From CAZKUR01 sp964556005 (GTDB lineage: Bacteria > Bacteroidota > Ignavibacteria > Ignavibacteriales > Ignavibacteriaceae), in the NCBI GenBank assembly GCA_964556005.1, contig CAZKUR010000053.1:1-27003 (forward strand): a stretch of DNA of 27,003 nucleotides, read 5' to 3'. The notes under the pieces are model-generated. The model worked only from the letters and a program-made list of their open reading frames with translations. It did not search any database and had not been told where the DNA came from. Below are positions 6,253 through 13,936 of the stretch, in pieces. Numbering within the stretch: the stretch's first letter is position 1; every line of letters begins with the position of its first letter. The translations under genes were made by a program, and so were the position numbers.

Positions 6253-7878
6253 TTATAATTTTATAATTTGATGCTCAAATTTGTTGACTGCCAGCTCTTC
6301 AAATATTTTCTTCAGAATTTCGCTTCCGTATTTATTAAAGAAATGAATAAAATTTAGTTCTCTTTCCTGCAAATCGGAATAAGGGAAAACCGATTGAGAA
6401 ATTTTATCGATTTGGCGCAGAGTAACTTCATGCTTTTTCTTTTGGGCATCCAATGCTTTTGATTTAAGCACTTCCATATCGTGGTAAATTTTTTGTTTAT
6501 ACTTTGTGCTTGCATCGCTTATCGTTTTATCAAACTCAAATAATTCTTCCTTAAGCTTATCGAAAATTAATTCCATTTGGTTTATTGAATTATTAAAGAG
6601 ATCGTCAAGAGATATTTTCGAAAGTGAAACAATGACTCTGGTTTTTAATTCTTCAGGATCAGAAAAAACCTGGGGAAAGTTTAAATTATATTTTTCAATT
6701 ATCGAATTTATATTTTTCTCTAAAATTGTTACAGACGAACGCGGGTAAATGATAGGCGGAGTCATACCGTAAATTTCATACAGAGGAGTAACCTGTGCAA
6801 AGTATGAAATTTCACTTGGCCCGCCGATGTAAAAAGCTGTCGGCAAAAGAAAATCCTGGCAGATTGGACGCAGCAGAACATTTGCACTGAATCTTTCGGG
6901 TTCTGTTTCTACAAGGCCGGTTAATTCATCAAATGTAAACTTTCTTCTTTTGCGTTTAAGCCGGAATTCATTTTCAACAGGCTCGATTGCATAGCGTCCA
7001 TCATCGGTGCTGAAAAATAAATTTACCGGCTGAACTTTAACCTGTGCATGATAAGTTTCTTCAAGTGTTGCGCTTACCTTAACAAGCCTTTCGGTATGCT
7101 GACGAAAATCGGTTATTTCTTTTTTGAAAATAGGTTTTAATTTTTGCTTGACCTCGGGTGACTGTGGATCGAAAATTATTAACCCGTATTCGTCAAATAA
7201 CCAATGAATTAATTCTATGAAGGATGTTTTGAAAGTTTTGTCAACAGCATAAAATGATTTCAATTTGCTAAGTAAATCACCTTTGAATTCCGTATCTCGT
7301 AAAGCTTTATCAAGTTCGTCAAAAAATAAATTTATTTTCTCATCGAATTTTATATATCCTACACTAAGCCTGGAATCTTCCTCTTCCGTTTCATCACCAT
7401 AAGAAATTTTAACAAGTTCGTTCCCTTCATTAACTAATTTGATTGATCTAACCTCGTTAAAATCATGGTCATCGCTTTCAAGCCAGAATATTGGTACAAA
7501 CTTGTATTCGTCGTACCTTTCGGAAAGTGAATCCGCTAATTTTATTGCCGTTATAATTTTGTAAAAAGTATAAAGCGGACCTCCCATAATACCAAGCTGC
7601 TGGCCGGTAACTACGGCGAGAGTTTTATCGGACTTCAAGCTGTCGATATTTTCAGAAGTCTTTTGAGAATGATTTATGTCTTTATATTGGTTTTGAATTA
7701 TCTCTGCGATTTGGCTTCGATTTTTCTTTCTTGATTCTGCAATCTCTTTAAAGATTTTTAGATATTCTTCGCGGTTTCTAAAATTGTATTTATAAAAGTC
7801 TTTTACGTTACCGAATTCGTATAAATAATCTAAAAATAAGTTTTGGTGGGAGGGAATATCACTAAAATTAATGAACAT
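6253..7878 (-). CDS. bshC: Bacillithiol biosynthesis cysteine-adding enzyme BshC
   Basis: BshC adds cysteine to glucosaminyl-malate, the last step in making bacillithiol, the low-molecular-weight thiol of Firmicutes and many Bacteroidota. The 541 residues match the usual length of about 540. Diagnostic stretches are VVTGQQLGIMGGPLYTFYK (89-107) and VPIFWLESDDHDF (128-140) in the Rossmann-like core, and GPSEISYFAQVTPLYE further on. A long helical, probably coiled-coil segment follows near residues 430-500 and carries the dimer interface in this family. bshA and bshB are not in the window. It is divergent from the radical SAM gene, with a 126-base gap that should hold both promoters. Confidence 0.96.
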   Translation of the reverse strand: MFINFSDIPSHQNLFLDYLYEFGNVKDFYKYNFRNREEYLKIFKEIAESRKKNRSQIAEIIQNQYKDINHSQKTSENIDSLKSDKTLAVVTGQQLGIMGGPLYTFYKIITAIKLADSLSERYDEYKFVPIFWLESDDHDFNEVRSIKLVNEGNELVKISYGDETEEEDSRLSVGYIKFDEKINLFFDELDKALRDTEFKGDLLSKLKSFYAVDKTFKTSFIELIHWLFDEYGLIIFDPQSPEVKQKLKPIFKKEITDFRQHTERLVKVSATLEETYHAQVKVQPVNLFFSTDDGRYAIEPVENEFRLKRKRRKFTFDELTGLVETEPERFSANVLLRPICQDFLLPTAFYIGGPSEISYFAQVTPLYEIYGMTPPIIYPRSSVTILEKNINSIIEKYNLNFPQVFSDPEELKTRVIVSLSKISLDDLFNNSINQMELIFDKLKEELFEFDKTISDASTKYKQKIYHDMEVLKSKALDAQKKKHEVTLRQIDKISQSVFPYSDLQERELNFIHFFNKYGSEILKKIFEELAVNKFEHQIIKL

Positions 7879-8004
7879 TGCGGCTCCAGCTAATTAAAGA
7901 AAGTTTGATAAATCAAAAGTAACAAAAACAAAATTTGTGCACAAATAACAGCATCAAACTTAGAAATGATTTGACTGTATAAATTTATATGAATATCTTT
8001 TATT

Positions 8005-9027
8005 ATGATGAAAGAAATAAATCTATTAAAATATGTTACGTTTAAGAGATTAATTAATGTAAAAATGATTCTTCTGTCTTTTATCGCTTCAAGGATAATA
8101 AGGAAACCGATAGTTTGGGGAATGCCTATTAGCTATTCAATTGAGCCGACGAATTACTGCAATCTTAAATGCCCCGAATGCCCATCCGGTTTGGGTTCAT
8201 TAACAAGACCTCTCGGTTTGCTAAAGATTGAAAATTTTAAAAGCATCATCGATCAGATTTGTAAAAAAGGCTTTTACATTCAATTATTTTTCCAGGGCGA
8301 GCCTTATTTAAATAAGCAATTACCCGAAATGATAAGTTATGCTCAGAAAAAAAATATGTATGTTTCCATTAGTACAAACGGACATTTTGTAACTGAAAAA
8401 AATGTCGAATATGTTATCAACAATGCATCGGATAAATTAATTTTTTCAATCGACGGCCTGGATGAAGAAAGCTATCAAAATTACCGTGTTGGTGGAACAT
8501 TTGAAAAAGCTGATAGAGGATTGCGAAGTCTTATAAAAAAACGAAATGAATTAAAATTAAAAAAACCATTTGTTGAACTTCAATTTATAGTAATGAAACA
8601 AAATGAACATCAACTCGAAAAGGTAATTGAGTATGGAAAAGAAGTAGGAGTTGATAAAGTTTTATTTAAAACTATGCAAATATCTTCTTATGAAAATGCA
8701 TTACATTTTCTTCCCGCAAATGAAAAATACAGAAGATATTTTCTGAAAGATGGAACTTTCAGCATAAAATCAAAATTAAAGAATCACTGTTTTGCTTTAT
8801 GGCGGACTTCCGTCATTACTTGGGACGGAAGAGTTGTCCCGTGCTGTTTCGATAAAGATGCCGAATTTGAACTCGGAATATTAAATGAAAGAAATTTTTC
8901 CAATATTTGGAAATCGAAGGAATACATGACATTCCGGCAGGGAGTGCTTAATAACAGAAAAGGATTAAGCATGTGCACAAATTGCACAGAAGGTTTTAAT
9001 ATGAATATTTTGGAAATTGAACAATAA
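8005..9027 (+). CDS. Radical SAM/SPASM domain protein
   Basis: The 340-residue protein has the radical SAM cluster motif C52-x3-C56-x2-C59 (YCNLKCPEC), the SAM-binding region FFQGEPYLN, and a C-terminal SPASM-type set of cysteines (262, 280, 281, 324, 327; WDGRVVPCCFD and CTNC) expected to bind auxiliary Fe-S. SPASM enzymes often modify peptides, but many act on small molecules or sugars. No small peptide precursor gene is adjacent. The next two genes encode a membrane flippase-like protein and a glycosyltransferase with almost no spacing, so the substrate is more likely part of an envelope glycan or lipid; that is inference. The N terminus (residues 1-40) is basic and hydrophobic and precedes the barrel. 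A second ATG follows the first at once, and either could be used. Confidence 0.88.
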   Translation: MMKEINLLKYVTFKRLINVKMILLSFIASRIIRKPIVWGMPISYSIEPTNYCNLKCPECPSGLGSLTRPLGLLKIENFKSIIDQICKKGFYIQLFFQGEPYLNKQLPEMISYAQKKNMYVSISTNGHFVTEKNVEYVINNASDKLIFSIDGLDEESYQNYRVGGTFEKADRGLRSLIKKRNELKLKKPFVELQFIVMKQNEHQLEKVIEYGKEVGVDKVLFKTMQISSYENALHFLPANEKYRRYFLKDGTFSIKSKLKNHCFALWRTSVITWDGRVVPCCFDKDAEFELGILNERNFSNIWKSKEYMTFRQGVLNNRKGLSMCTNCTEGFNMNILEIEQ

Positions 9028-9030
9028 TAG

Positions 9031-10023
9031 ATGACTTACGAATCAAGAAAATATTTAATTTCAATTTCCGAATATTATGAATCGTATAAAAATATTTTCC
9101 TCTTCATGCTAAAGATATTAATATCCGGGGGAATAATTTTATTCATTTTTCATTTTATTGACCCTGCTTCATTAATAAGATCTTTTTTAAGAGCAAATAT
9201 TTTATTTCTCTTGATTGCTTTTATTCTTTTAGCTTTAAATATTTATGCACAGTTTCGAAAATGGGAATTGACATGCAACTATACATTGAATGAATTCAAT
9301 AGAAAAAAAATATTTTTTTCACTCTTTTACGGTTTCGCGGCCGGTTCATTTACTCCGGCGAGAATAGGGGAATATTTCGGAAGGAATATTGCTCTAAAAA
9401 ATAAATCGATTTTAAAAGTAACAACTGCAACATTAGTTGAAAAATTTTTCCCGCTTTTGATTGTGGCATTTTCCGGATCGATAAGCAGTATTCTCTTTTT
9501 GATTTATTATTATCGAATACCATATTACATTACATTTGCTTTATTCATACTCTTGTTTGCAGTATTCTATTTCCTTTTTTTTCTTTTAGCAAATCCTGCA
9601 TTCTGGAATAATTTCTTATTCGAAAAGATAAAAAACTCACCTAAGGTTTATAAATACCTGTCGCCTTTGAGTTCACTTCGAAATCTTGACAGTAAATACT
9701 TAGCTAAGATGCTGCTTTATTCAACATTATTTGTAATTACATTTTTAATACAATTTACTTTTTTGATGAGTGCATTTTCTAATAATTTTCTATTTGTCAA
9801 ATACATCTGGGCTGCAAGTCTAATCATGTTTTCGAAATCTTTTGTGCCGCCGGTTTCAATTGGAGAAATCGGCGTAAGAGAAGGAATTTCTATTTTTTAT
9901 TTAACACAAATGGGAGAATTAAGCTCAACGGCTTTCGATGCGGCAATTTTTCTTTTCTTAATTAATATTCTTATCCCTGCTTTGATTGGAATGTTCCTTA
10001 TGTTTGGAAAACATAATGATTAA
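9031..10023 (+). CDS. LPG-synthase transmembrane-domain (flippase-like) membrane protein
   Basis: This 330-residue integral membrane protein has about eight hydrophobic segments (first at about 25-45) and matches the lysylphosphatidylglycerol synthase transmembrane family, known as UPF0104/YbhN-like. The family signature is visible: FAAGSFTPARIGEYFGR, then VEKFFPL, and the C-terminal PPVSIGEIGVREG. In MprF this domain flips a modified lipid; stand-alone copies next to glycosyltransferases are thought to move lipid-linked intermediates. There is no aminoacyl-transferase domain here. It starts 3 bases after the radical SAM gene and overlaps the glycosyltransferase start, so the three form one operon. 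Confidence 0.88.
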   Translation: MTYESRKYLISISEYYESYKNIFLFMLKILISGGIILFIFHFIDPASLIRSFLRANILFLLIAFILLALNIYAQFRKWELTCNYTLNEFNRKKIFFSLFYGFAAGSFTPARIGEYFGRNIALKNKSILKVTTATLVEKFFPLLIVAFSGSISSILFLIYYYRIPYYITFALFILLFAVFYFLFFLLANPAFWNNFLFEKIKNSPKVYKYLSPLSSLRNLDSKYLAKMLLYSTLFVITFLIQFTFLMSAFSNNFLFVKYIWAASLIMFSKSFVPPVSIGEIGVREGISIFYLTQMGELSSTAFDAAIFLFLINILIPALIGMFLMFGKHND

Positions 10024-11152
10024 TGCGGCTTTGATTATTCTTTTTGCTCTTCTATTAATTCATTACTCATATTTTTTGTTTCAAATAATTAAAGGATTAA
10101 AAAATCTTTCCAATATTAAAAAGGGGAATGGAACAAATAAATTTGTCTCGGTGATAATTCCGTTTAGAAATGAAGCTGTTAATTTACCTGCATGTCTAAA
10201 AAGTTTGGAACAGCAATTTTACCCTGATGATAAATACGAAGTTATCTTTGTCGATGATTCTTCTACTGATGACTCCTTTAATATTTTAAAAAAAGAGATA
10301 TCATCTCCGAAATTTAAAGTTTTAAAATTTGAAGGTGAAAATTTATTAACTGCTCACAAAAAACAGGCAATTAAATTCGGAATAGAGAAGACTGCCGGAG
10401 AAATTATTGTAACTACAGATGCAGATTGCATTCATGATAAAAATTGGCTGAAAAGTATTCTCGAATGTTTTGATGATAATACAGCTTTAGTTTCAGGCCC
10501 GGTTGAATTTGAAGATAACGGTACCGTGTTTTCTAAAATGCAGAAGCTTGAATTTGCAGGATTGATTTTAACCGGAGCAGGTTTGATCGGAATAAACAGA
10601 CCCATTATTTGTAACGGTGCGAATTTAGCTTACCGGAAAAAAGTATATTATAAGGTTGGAGGATTTTCCGATCAAATTCAACTTTCTTCTGGTGAAGATG
10701 AATTGTTGATGCAGAAGATCCGGCAGGAAACAAATTATAAAATAAAATTTTGTTTGAATAAGGAAGGAATTGTAAAAACAAAAACCAATAATTCTTTTAC
10801 AGACTTTTATCATCAAAGAAAAAGATGGGCAAGCAAGGGATTGTTTTATGGAGATCCAAAATTAATTATTAAGCTCATCTTAATCTTCTTATTTTATTTG
10901 GGTTTAATTTTTCAAATAATTTTAGGCTTATCAACTTCAAAGATATTTTTTCTTACAGCTATAATCTCCCTTCTTTCAAAAAATGTATTAGAATTTCAAA
11001 TAATAAAAAAAGGCAAGGCAAATCTTTTCCCGGATTTAAAATTAAAATACTTTCCATTAACAGAAATTTTTCAAATTCCGTACATTATAATCGCAGCAAT
11101 TTCCGGTCTATTTGGAAATTTCCGTTGGAAAGAAAGGGACTTAAAACGATAA
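10016..11152 (+). CDS. Family 2 glycosyltransferase, membrane-bound
   Basis: It transfers a sugar from a nucleotide sugar at the cytoplasmic face of the membrane. I chose the start at 10016, where ATGATTAA overlaps the flippase stop by 8 bases, giving 378 residues; an in-frame ATG at 9986 would add ten residues and is less likely. Domains: an N-terminal membrane helix (3-25), the GT-A fold with VSVIIPFRNE (44-53), VDDSSTDDS (79-87), the metal-binding DAD (135-137), acidic GEDEL (226-230) and QRKRW (267-271, the QxxRW motif of processive and CESA-like enzymes), then about three C-terminal helices. This layout is typical of polysaccharide or glycolipid synthases. The sugar and acceptor are unknown. 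Confidence 0.9.
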   Translation: MINAALIILFALLLIHYSYFLFQIIKGLKNLSNIKKGNGTNKFVSVIIPFRNEAVNLPACLKSLEQQFYPDDKYEVIFVDDSSTDDSFNILKKEISSPKFKVLKFEGENLLTAHKKQAIKFGIEKTAGEIIVTTDADCIHDKNWLKSILECFDDNTALVSGPVEFEDNGTVFSKMQKLEFAGLILTGAGLIGINRPIICNGANLAYRKKVYYKVGGFSDQIQLSSGEDELLMQKIRQETNYKIKFCLNKEGIVKTKTNNSFTDFYHQRKRWASKGLFYGDPKLIIKLILIFLFYLGLIFQIILGLSTSKIFFLTAIISLLSKNVLEFQIIKKGKANLFPDLKLKYFPLTEIFQIPYIIIAAISGLFGNFRWKERDLKR

Positions 11153-11302
11153 TTGTATTTGTACCTTTAAATATGTAGTTGTATATTTTAATAAACACCT
11201 CGAATCTATCAAATCTTTGGATTTCGTTAAATAATTGAACCTTTAAAGTGGCATAATCGTTGTTTTTATTATTACTAAACACAATGATTGTAAGGTGATA
11301 AA

Positions 11303-12535
11303 ATGAAAAAGTTAATTATAATAGTAGCGCTGATAACTGCAGCATTATCGTTTAAGACTGAGGCCAAGGCGATAATTTATCCCGGCGGTATGGATTTATT
11401 TTATTCTAATTTGGCACCATACGGAACATGGATAGAACTCAATAACGGAGTTTACTGCTGGCGTCCAACAATTATGAGTATAGGCTGGGCTCCTTATGTA
11501 GAAGGGCGTTGGGAATGGACTTCTTACGGCTGGTACTGGGATTCTTACGAACCGTTCGGTTATATAGTTTATCACTACGGCCGGTGGTACTATGACGATT
11601 ACTATGGATGGATCTGGATTCCCGATGATCAGTGGGCCCCTGCATGGGTAGAATGGAGATATGATAACGATTATATCGGATGGTGTCCGCTTCCTCCTTA
11701 TGCGGCGTTCTCAATAAATATCGGAATCCACTTTACTCATAGTTATTACAGTCCGTTTTATCATTGGCATTTTGTAAACTACAGGTATTTTAATGATCCT
11801 TATGTTTATCATCATTTTGTTGGTCCGAAATATAAATATAGAATCTACCAGAGAACGAAGTACAGAACAAATTACGGATACCGTAACGGATATGTTGAAA
11901 ATAGAGGTGTTGATTTCAATTACGTTAAATCAAGAAGCGGACAAAATATTGTTGAAAGAAGAGTTGAAATTGTCCACAATGCAGGCAGTATTAGAAACGG
12001 AGTTAACGGTGGAAGAAACAGCGATGTAATCCGAACTTTCATCCCTGATAGGAATGAAATAAATAGAAGCAATAATGTAAGACAATTTAGAGTTGAAAAA
12101 TCAGATAGAAAAACGTCTCTTGATGTTTCAAAGATTCAGCTTACTCCGAGAGAAAATATAAACCGGAATGATAATATGTTAAGAAGAGAAAATATTCAGA
12201 AAAATGAAAGGGTAACACCGAATAGTGTTCCTGAAAGAAAAATTGAACAGCAAAGGCCAATTCAAAGAAATGATTATAAACCGGTTGAAAGAAACCAGGT
12301 AGTTCCGGAGAAAAAAGCTCCTTCAATTCAAAGACAGGAAAACAAAAAACAAGAAAGAATTTATTATCCGGCTAATAGATTTCAAAACCAGGAAAAGAAC
12401 AGTAATGTTCAAAGAAATAATACTATAAATCGCAGCAGAGTAGAACCGAGGAAAGAAACTCCGAGGAAAGAAACTCCGAGGAACAATTCGGGTAATAATC
12501 GCGAACGTTCAAACAATGATAGAAGAAGAAATTAA
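11303..12535 (+). CDS. Secreted DUF6600 protein with aromatic repeats and a basic, low-complexity tail
   Basis: The 410-residue protein begins with a signal peptide (1-23). Residues 33-133 are rich in Trp and Tyr in a repeating pattern (APYGTWIEL, WAPYVEGRWEWTSYGWYW, YHYGRWYYDDYYGWIWIPDD, WAPAWVEWRY, YIGWCPLPP), which is the DUF6600 pattern of Bacteroidota and other Gram-negatives; its function is unknown. Residues 180-410 are Arg-, Asn-, Gln- and Lys-rich and probably disordered, ending in a tandem PRKET repeat. An extracytoplasmic role, perhaps binding anionic envelope polymer, is only a guess. A good ribosome site, AAGGTGAT, lies just upstream of the ATG, and a strong terminator follows, so it is transcribed alone. 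Confidence 0.85.
   Translation: MKKLIIIVALITAALSFKTEAKAIIYPGGMDLFYSNLAPYGTWIELNNGVYCWRPTIMSIGWAPYVEGRWEWTSYGWYWDSYEPFGYIVYHYGRWYYDDYYGWIWIPDDQWAPAWVEWRYDNDYIGWCPLPPYAAFSINIGIHFTHSYYSPFYHWHFVNYRYFNDPYVYHHFVGPKYKYRIYQRTKYRTNYGYRNGYVENRGVDFNYVKSRSGQNIVERRVEIVHNAGSIRNGVNGGRNSDVIRTFIPDRNEINRSNNVRQFRVEKSDRKTSLDVSKIQLTPRENINRNDNMLRRENIQKNERVTPNSVPERKIEQQRPIQRNDYKPVERNQVVPEKKAPSIQRQENKKQERIYYPANRFQNQEKNSNVQRNNTINRSRVEPRKETPRKETPRNNSGNNRERSNNDRRRN
12446..12482 (+). repeat. 15-bp tandem repeat inside the DUF6600 gene
   Basis: The unit CCGAGGAAAGAAACT occurs exactly twice (12446-12460, 12461-12475) with a third partial copy to 12482, encoding PRKET repeats. It is a likely site of slippage and length variation. 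Confidence 0.85.
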
Positions 12536-12575
12536 ATAATTCATAATGCCTCCTAATAATCTCTCTCTCCAAAAG

Positions 12576-12616
12576 AGCGGTGCATCATCTTTGTTGCACC
12601 GCTTTTTGTTTTTTAG
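12576..12616 (+). terminator. Rho-independent terminator of the DUF6600 gene
   Basis: AGCGGTGCA (12576-12584) pairs perfectly with TGCACCGCT (12595-12603) around a 10-base loop, followed by TTTTTGTTTTTT. It lies 40 bases after the stop codon. Confidence 0.92.
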
Positions 12617-12637
12617 AATAGCATTTTAACGAATCAA

Positions 12638-12667
12638 AATTTCATGAAACAGCTGATTCATGAAATT
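12638..12667 (-). terminator. Near-perfect 30-bp palindrome at the 3' end of the outer-membrane protein gene
   Basis: AATTTCATGAA (12638-12648) is the exact reverse complement of 12657-12667, and the 8-base centre is itself almost symmetric (CAGCTG). It overlaps the first bases of the minus-strand stop codon. Read on the minus strand the stem is followed by TTGATTCG, a weak U tract, so it may end the minus-strand transcript; a protein-binding site is the alternative. Confidence 0.45.
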
Positions 12668-13352
12668 AAAAATATACTGATAGTCCAAATTTAATATTGG
12701 CAGGACGAATATTAAATGACTTCTCATTTGCTTGAGCAAACCTAGCGGGGTCATTACGGTAATACCTGGTTTTTATATAATAAAAACTCAGCCCATATTC
12801 TGCTGATAAAGACATTCTCTTTGAGAACATCCATTCGGCCCCTGCCAAAATATCCAATCCAATCTCTAAGGTTTTCGTTGTTTGATTTGCATCAAAGCTT
12901 GTATCCTGAGTTGTCATGTGGTTATTTTGTTTGGCGAAAGTATATCCGAAATTTGGTCCGGTACCGCAGTAAAAGAATATTTCATTTAAAGTTTCGATAT
13001 AGTAAAGGTATTGAGTATTTAAGTTGAAGCCGGTAACATGATCACCTCCGTCGCTACCATTATAAACTGCGGTATCTAAGTATTGTTGAAATTGGTTGTT
13101 ATTCCCATTTATTAAATTCACCGAAAACCCGATTCTTACTGCAGAAAACCTGTTTATATTATACTTCCCTGAAAGTGTTGCTCCCTGGAAACTCGACAAT
13201 TGGAAATTATCTGCAACCTGAAATTGAAGGGCAAATTTACCGCTGAGAGAATCGAGGTAAGAATTTTCCTGGGAATAAAATGTACCTGAGAAAAAGAAGA
13301 AGAAAAAAATCAGCGAGAATAATTTAAAGCTGCTAATTAAATTGTACGACAT
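12666..13352 (-). CDS. Outer-membrane beta-barrel protein
   Basis: This 228-residue protein starts with a long hydrophobic signal peptide containing a run of seven phenylalanines (about 16-22) and a likely cleavage after about residue 27 (FYSQ). The rest alternates polar and aromatic residues as short amphipathic strands (for example FALQFQVADN, AVRIGFSVNLI, MSLSAEYGLSFYYI) and ends in IKFGLSVYF with a terminal Phe, the usual signal for barrel insertion. It is the size of an 8-stranded barrel. No enzymatic motif is visible; such proteins are often structural or of unknown function. GGAGG sits 5 bases before the ATG, supporting this start. Confidence 0.8.
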   Translation of the reverse strand: MSYNLISSFKLFSLIFFFFFFSGTFYSQENSYLDSLSGKFALQFQVADNFQLSSFQGATLSGKYNINRFSAVRIGFSVNLINGNNNQFQQYLDTAVYNGSDGGDHVTGFNLNTQYLYYIETLNEIFFYCGTGPNFGYTFAKQNNHMTTQDTSFDANQTTKTLEIGLDILAGAEWMFSKRMSLSAEYGLSFYYIKTRYYRNDPARFAQANEKSFNIRPANIKFGLSVYF

Positions 13353-13936
13353 AGAACCTCCATTGAATGTGATGAAAAATTAAGGATTATTATCCGGTGA
13401 TTTAATTTCCATTTCGGTTTTGATTAATTAAATTATTGGATAGGTAGGAATAATACATGTGTTTTGTATTTATCAAACAAATGATCAGAAAATAAAAAAT
13501 TACTATGTAATCCCATCATGGAATTCCCATTGAAAGAATAGATTTGATGCTTAAATTAACTGTTTTAAATATACTACTCAAGTTAATTCTTAATTATCAT
13601 TCCCAAGAAAATTAAACCAAATCTGCGAATTCATTTCCATTGATCAATAAAAAATAATACGATTTCAGGCAATTAAAGTTACTTCATGGCAATAATTTTC
13701 ATTATTTTTATGGCATAGATTTAGAAATGTTGATGCATGCTAATTTTTACTTAAAAGAATTTTTCCAAGGGGATTTCAATTGAACATTAATATTCCAATG
13801 ATTGTATTCAATTTTTTTTCATTAGAATTCGTGAAATTTCGAATCTTGGATATTTTTAAGTATATCATGTCAAATTCATTAAAAACAATTTCTTAAATAT
13901 TATAATTAGAATGAAAATTTTTCTACAGGAGATAAA
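13353..13936. other. 584-base intergenic region between divergent genes
   Basis: No gene or RNA is supported. The stretch separates the outer-membrane protein gene (leftward) from maeB (rightward), so it must hold both promoters. A TATAAT box at 13901-13906 is a possible maeB -10, but no good -35 lies 16-18 bases upstream. Small inverted repeats (AATACA/TGTATT at 13452-13470; AGAATTCG with CGAATCT at 13824-13846) are close to what AT-rich DNA gives by chance. AGGAG before the ATG is the maeB ribosome site. Confidence 0.6.

Noticed and set aside
11085..11282. Minus-strand open frame of 65 residues between the glycosyltransferase and the DUF6600 gene
   Set aside because: It overlaps the glycosyltransferase 3' end and the promoter region of the next gene, is Asn/Phe/Ile-rich as AT-rich noncoding DNA gives, and has no recognisable feature.
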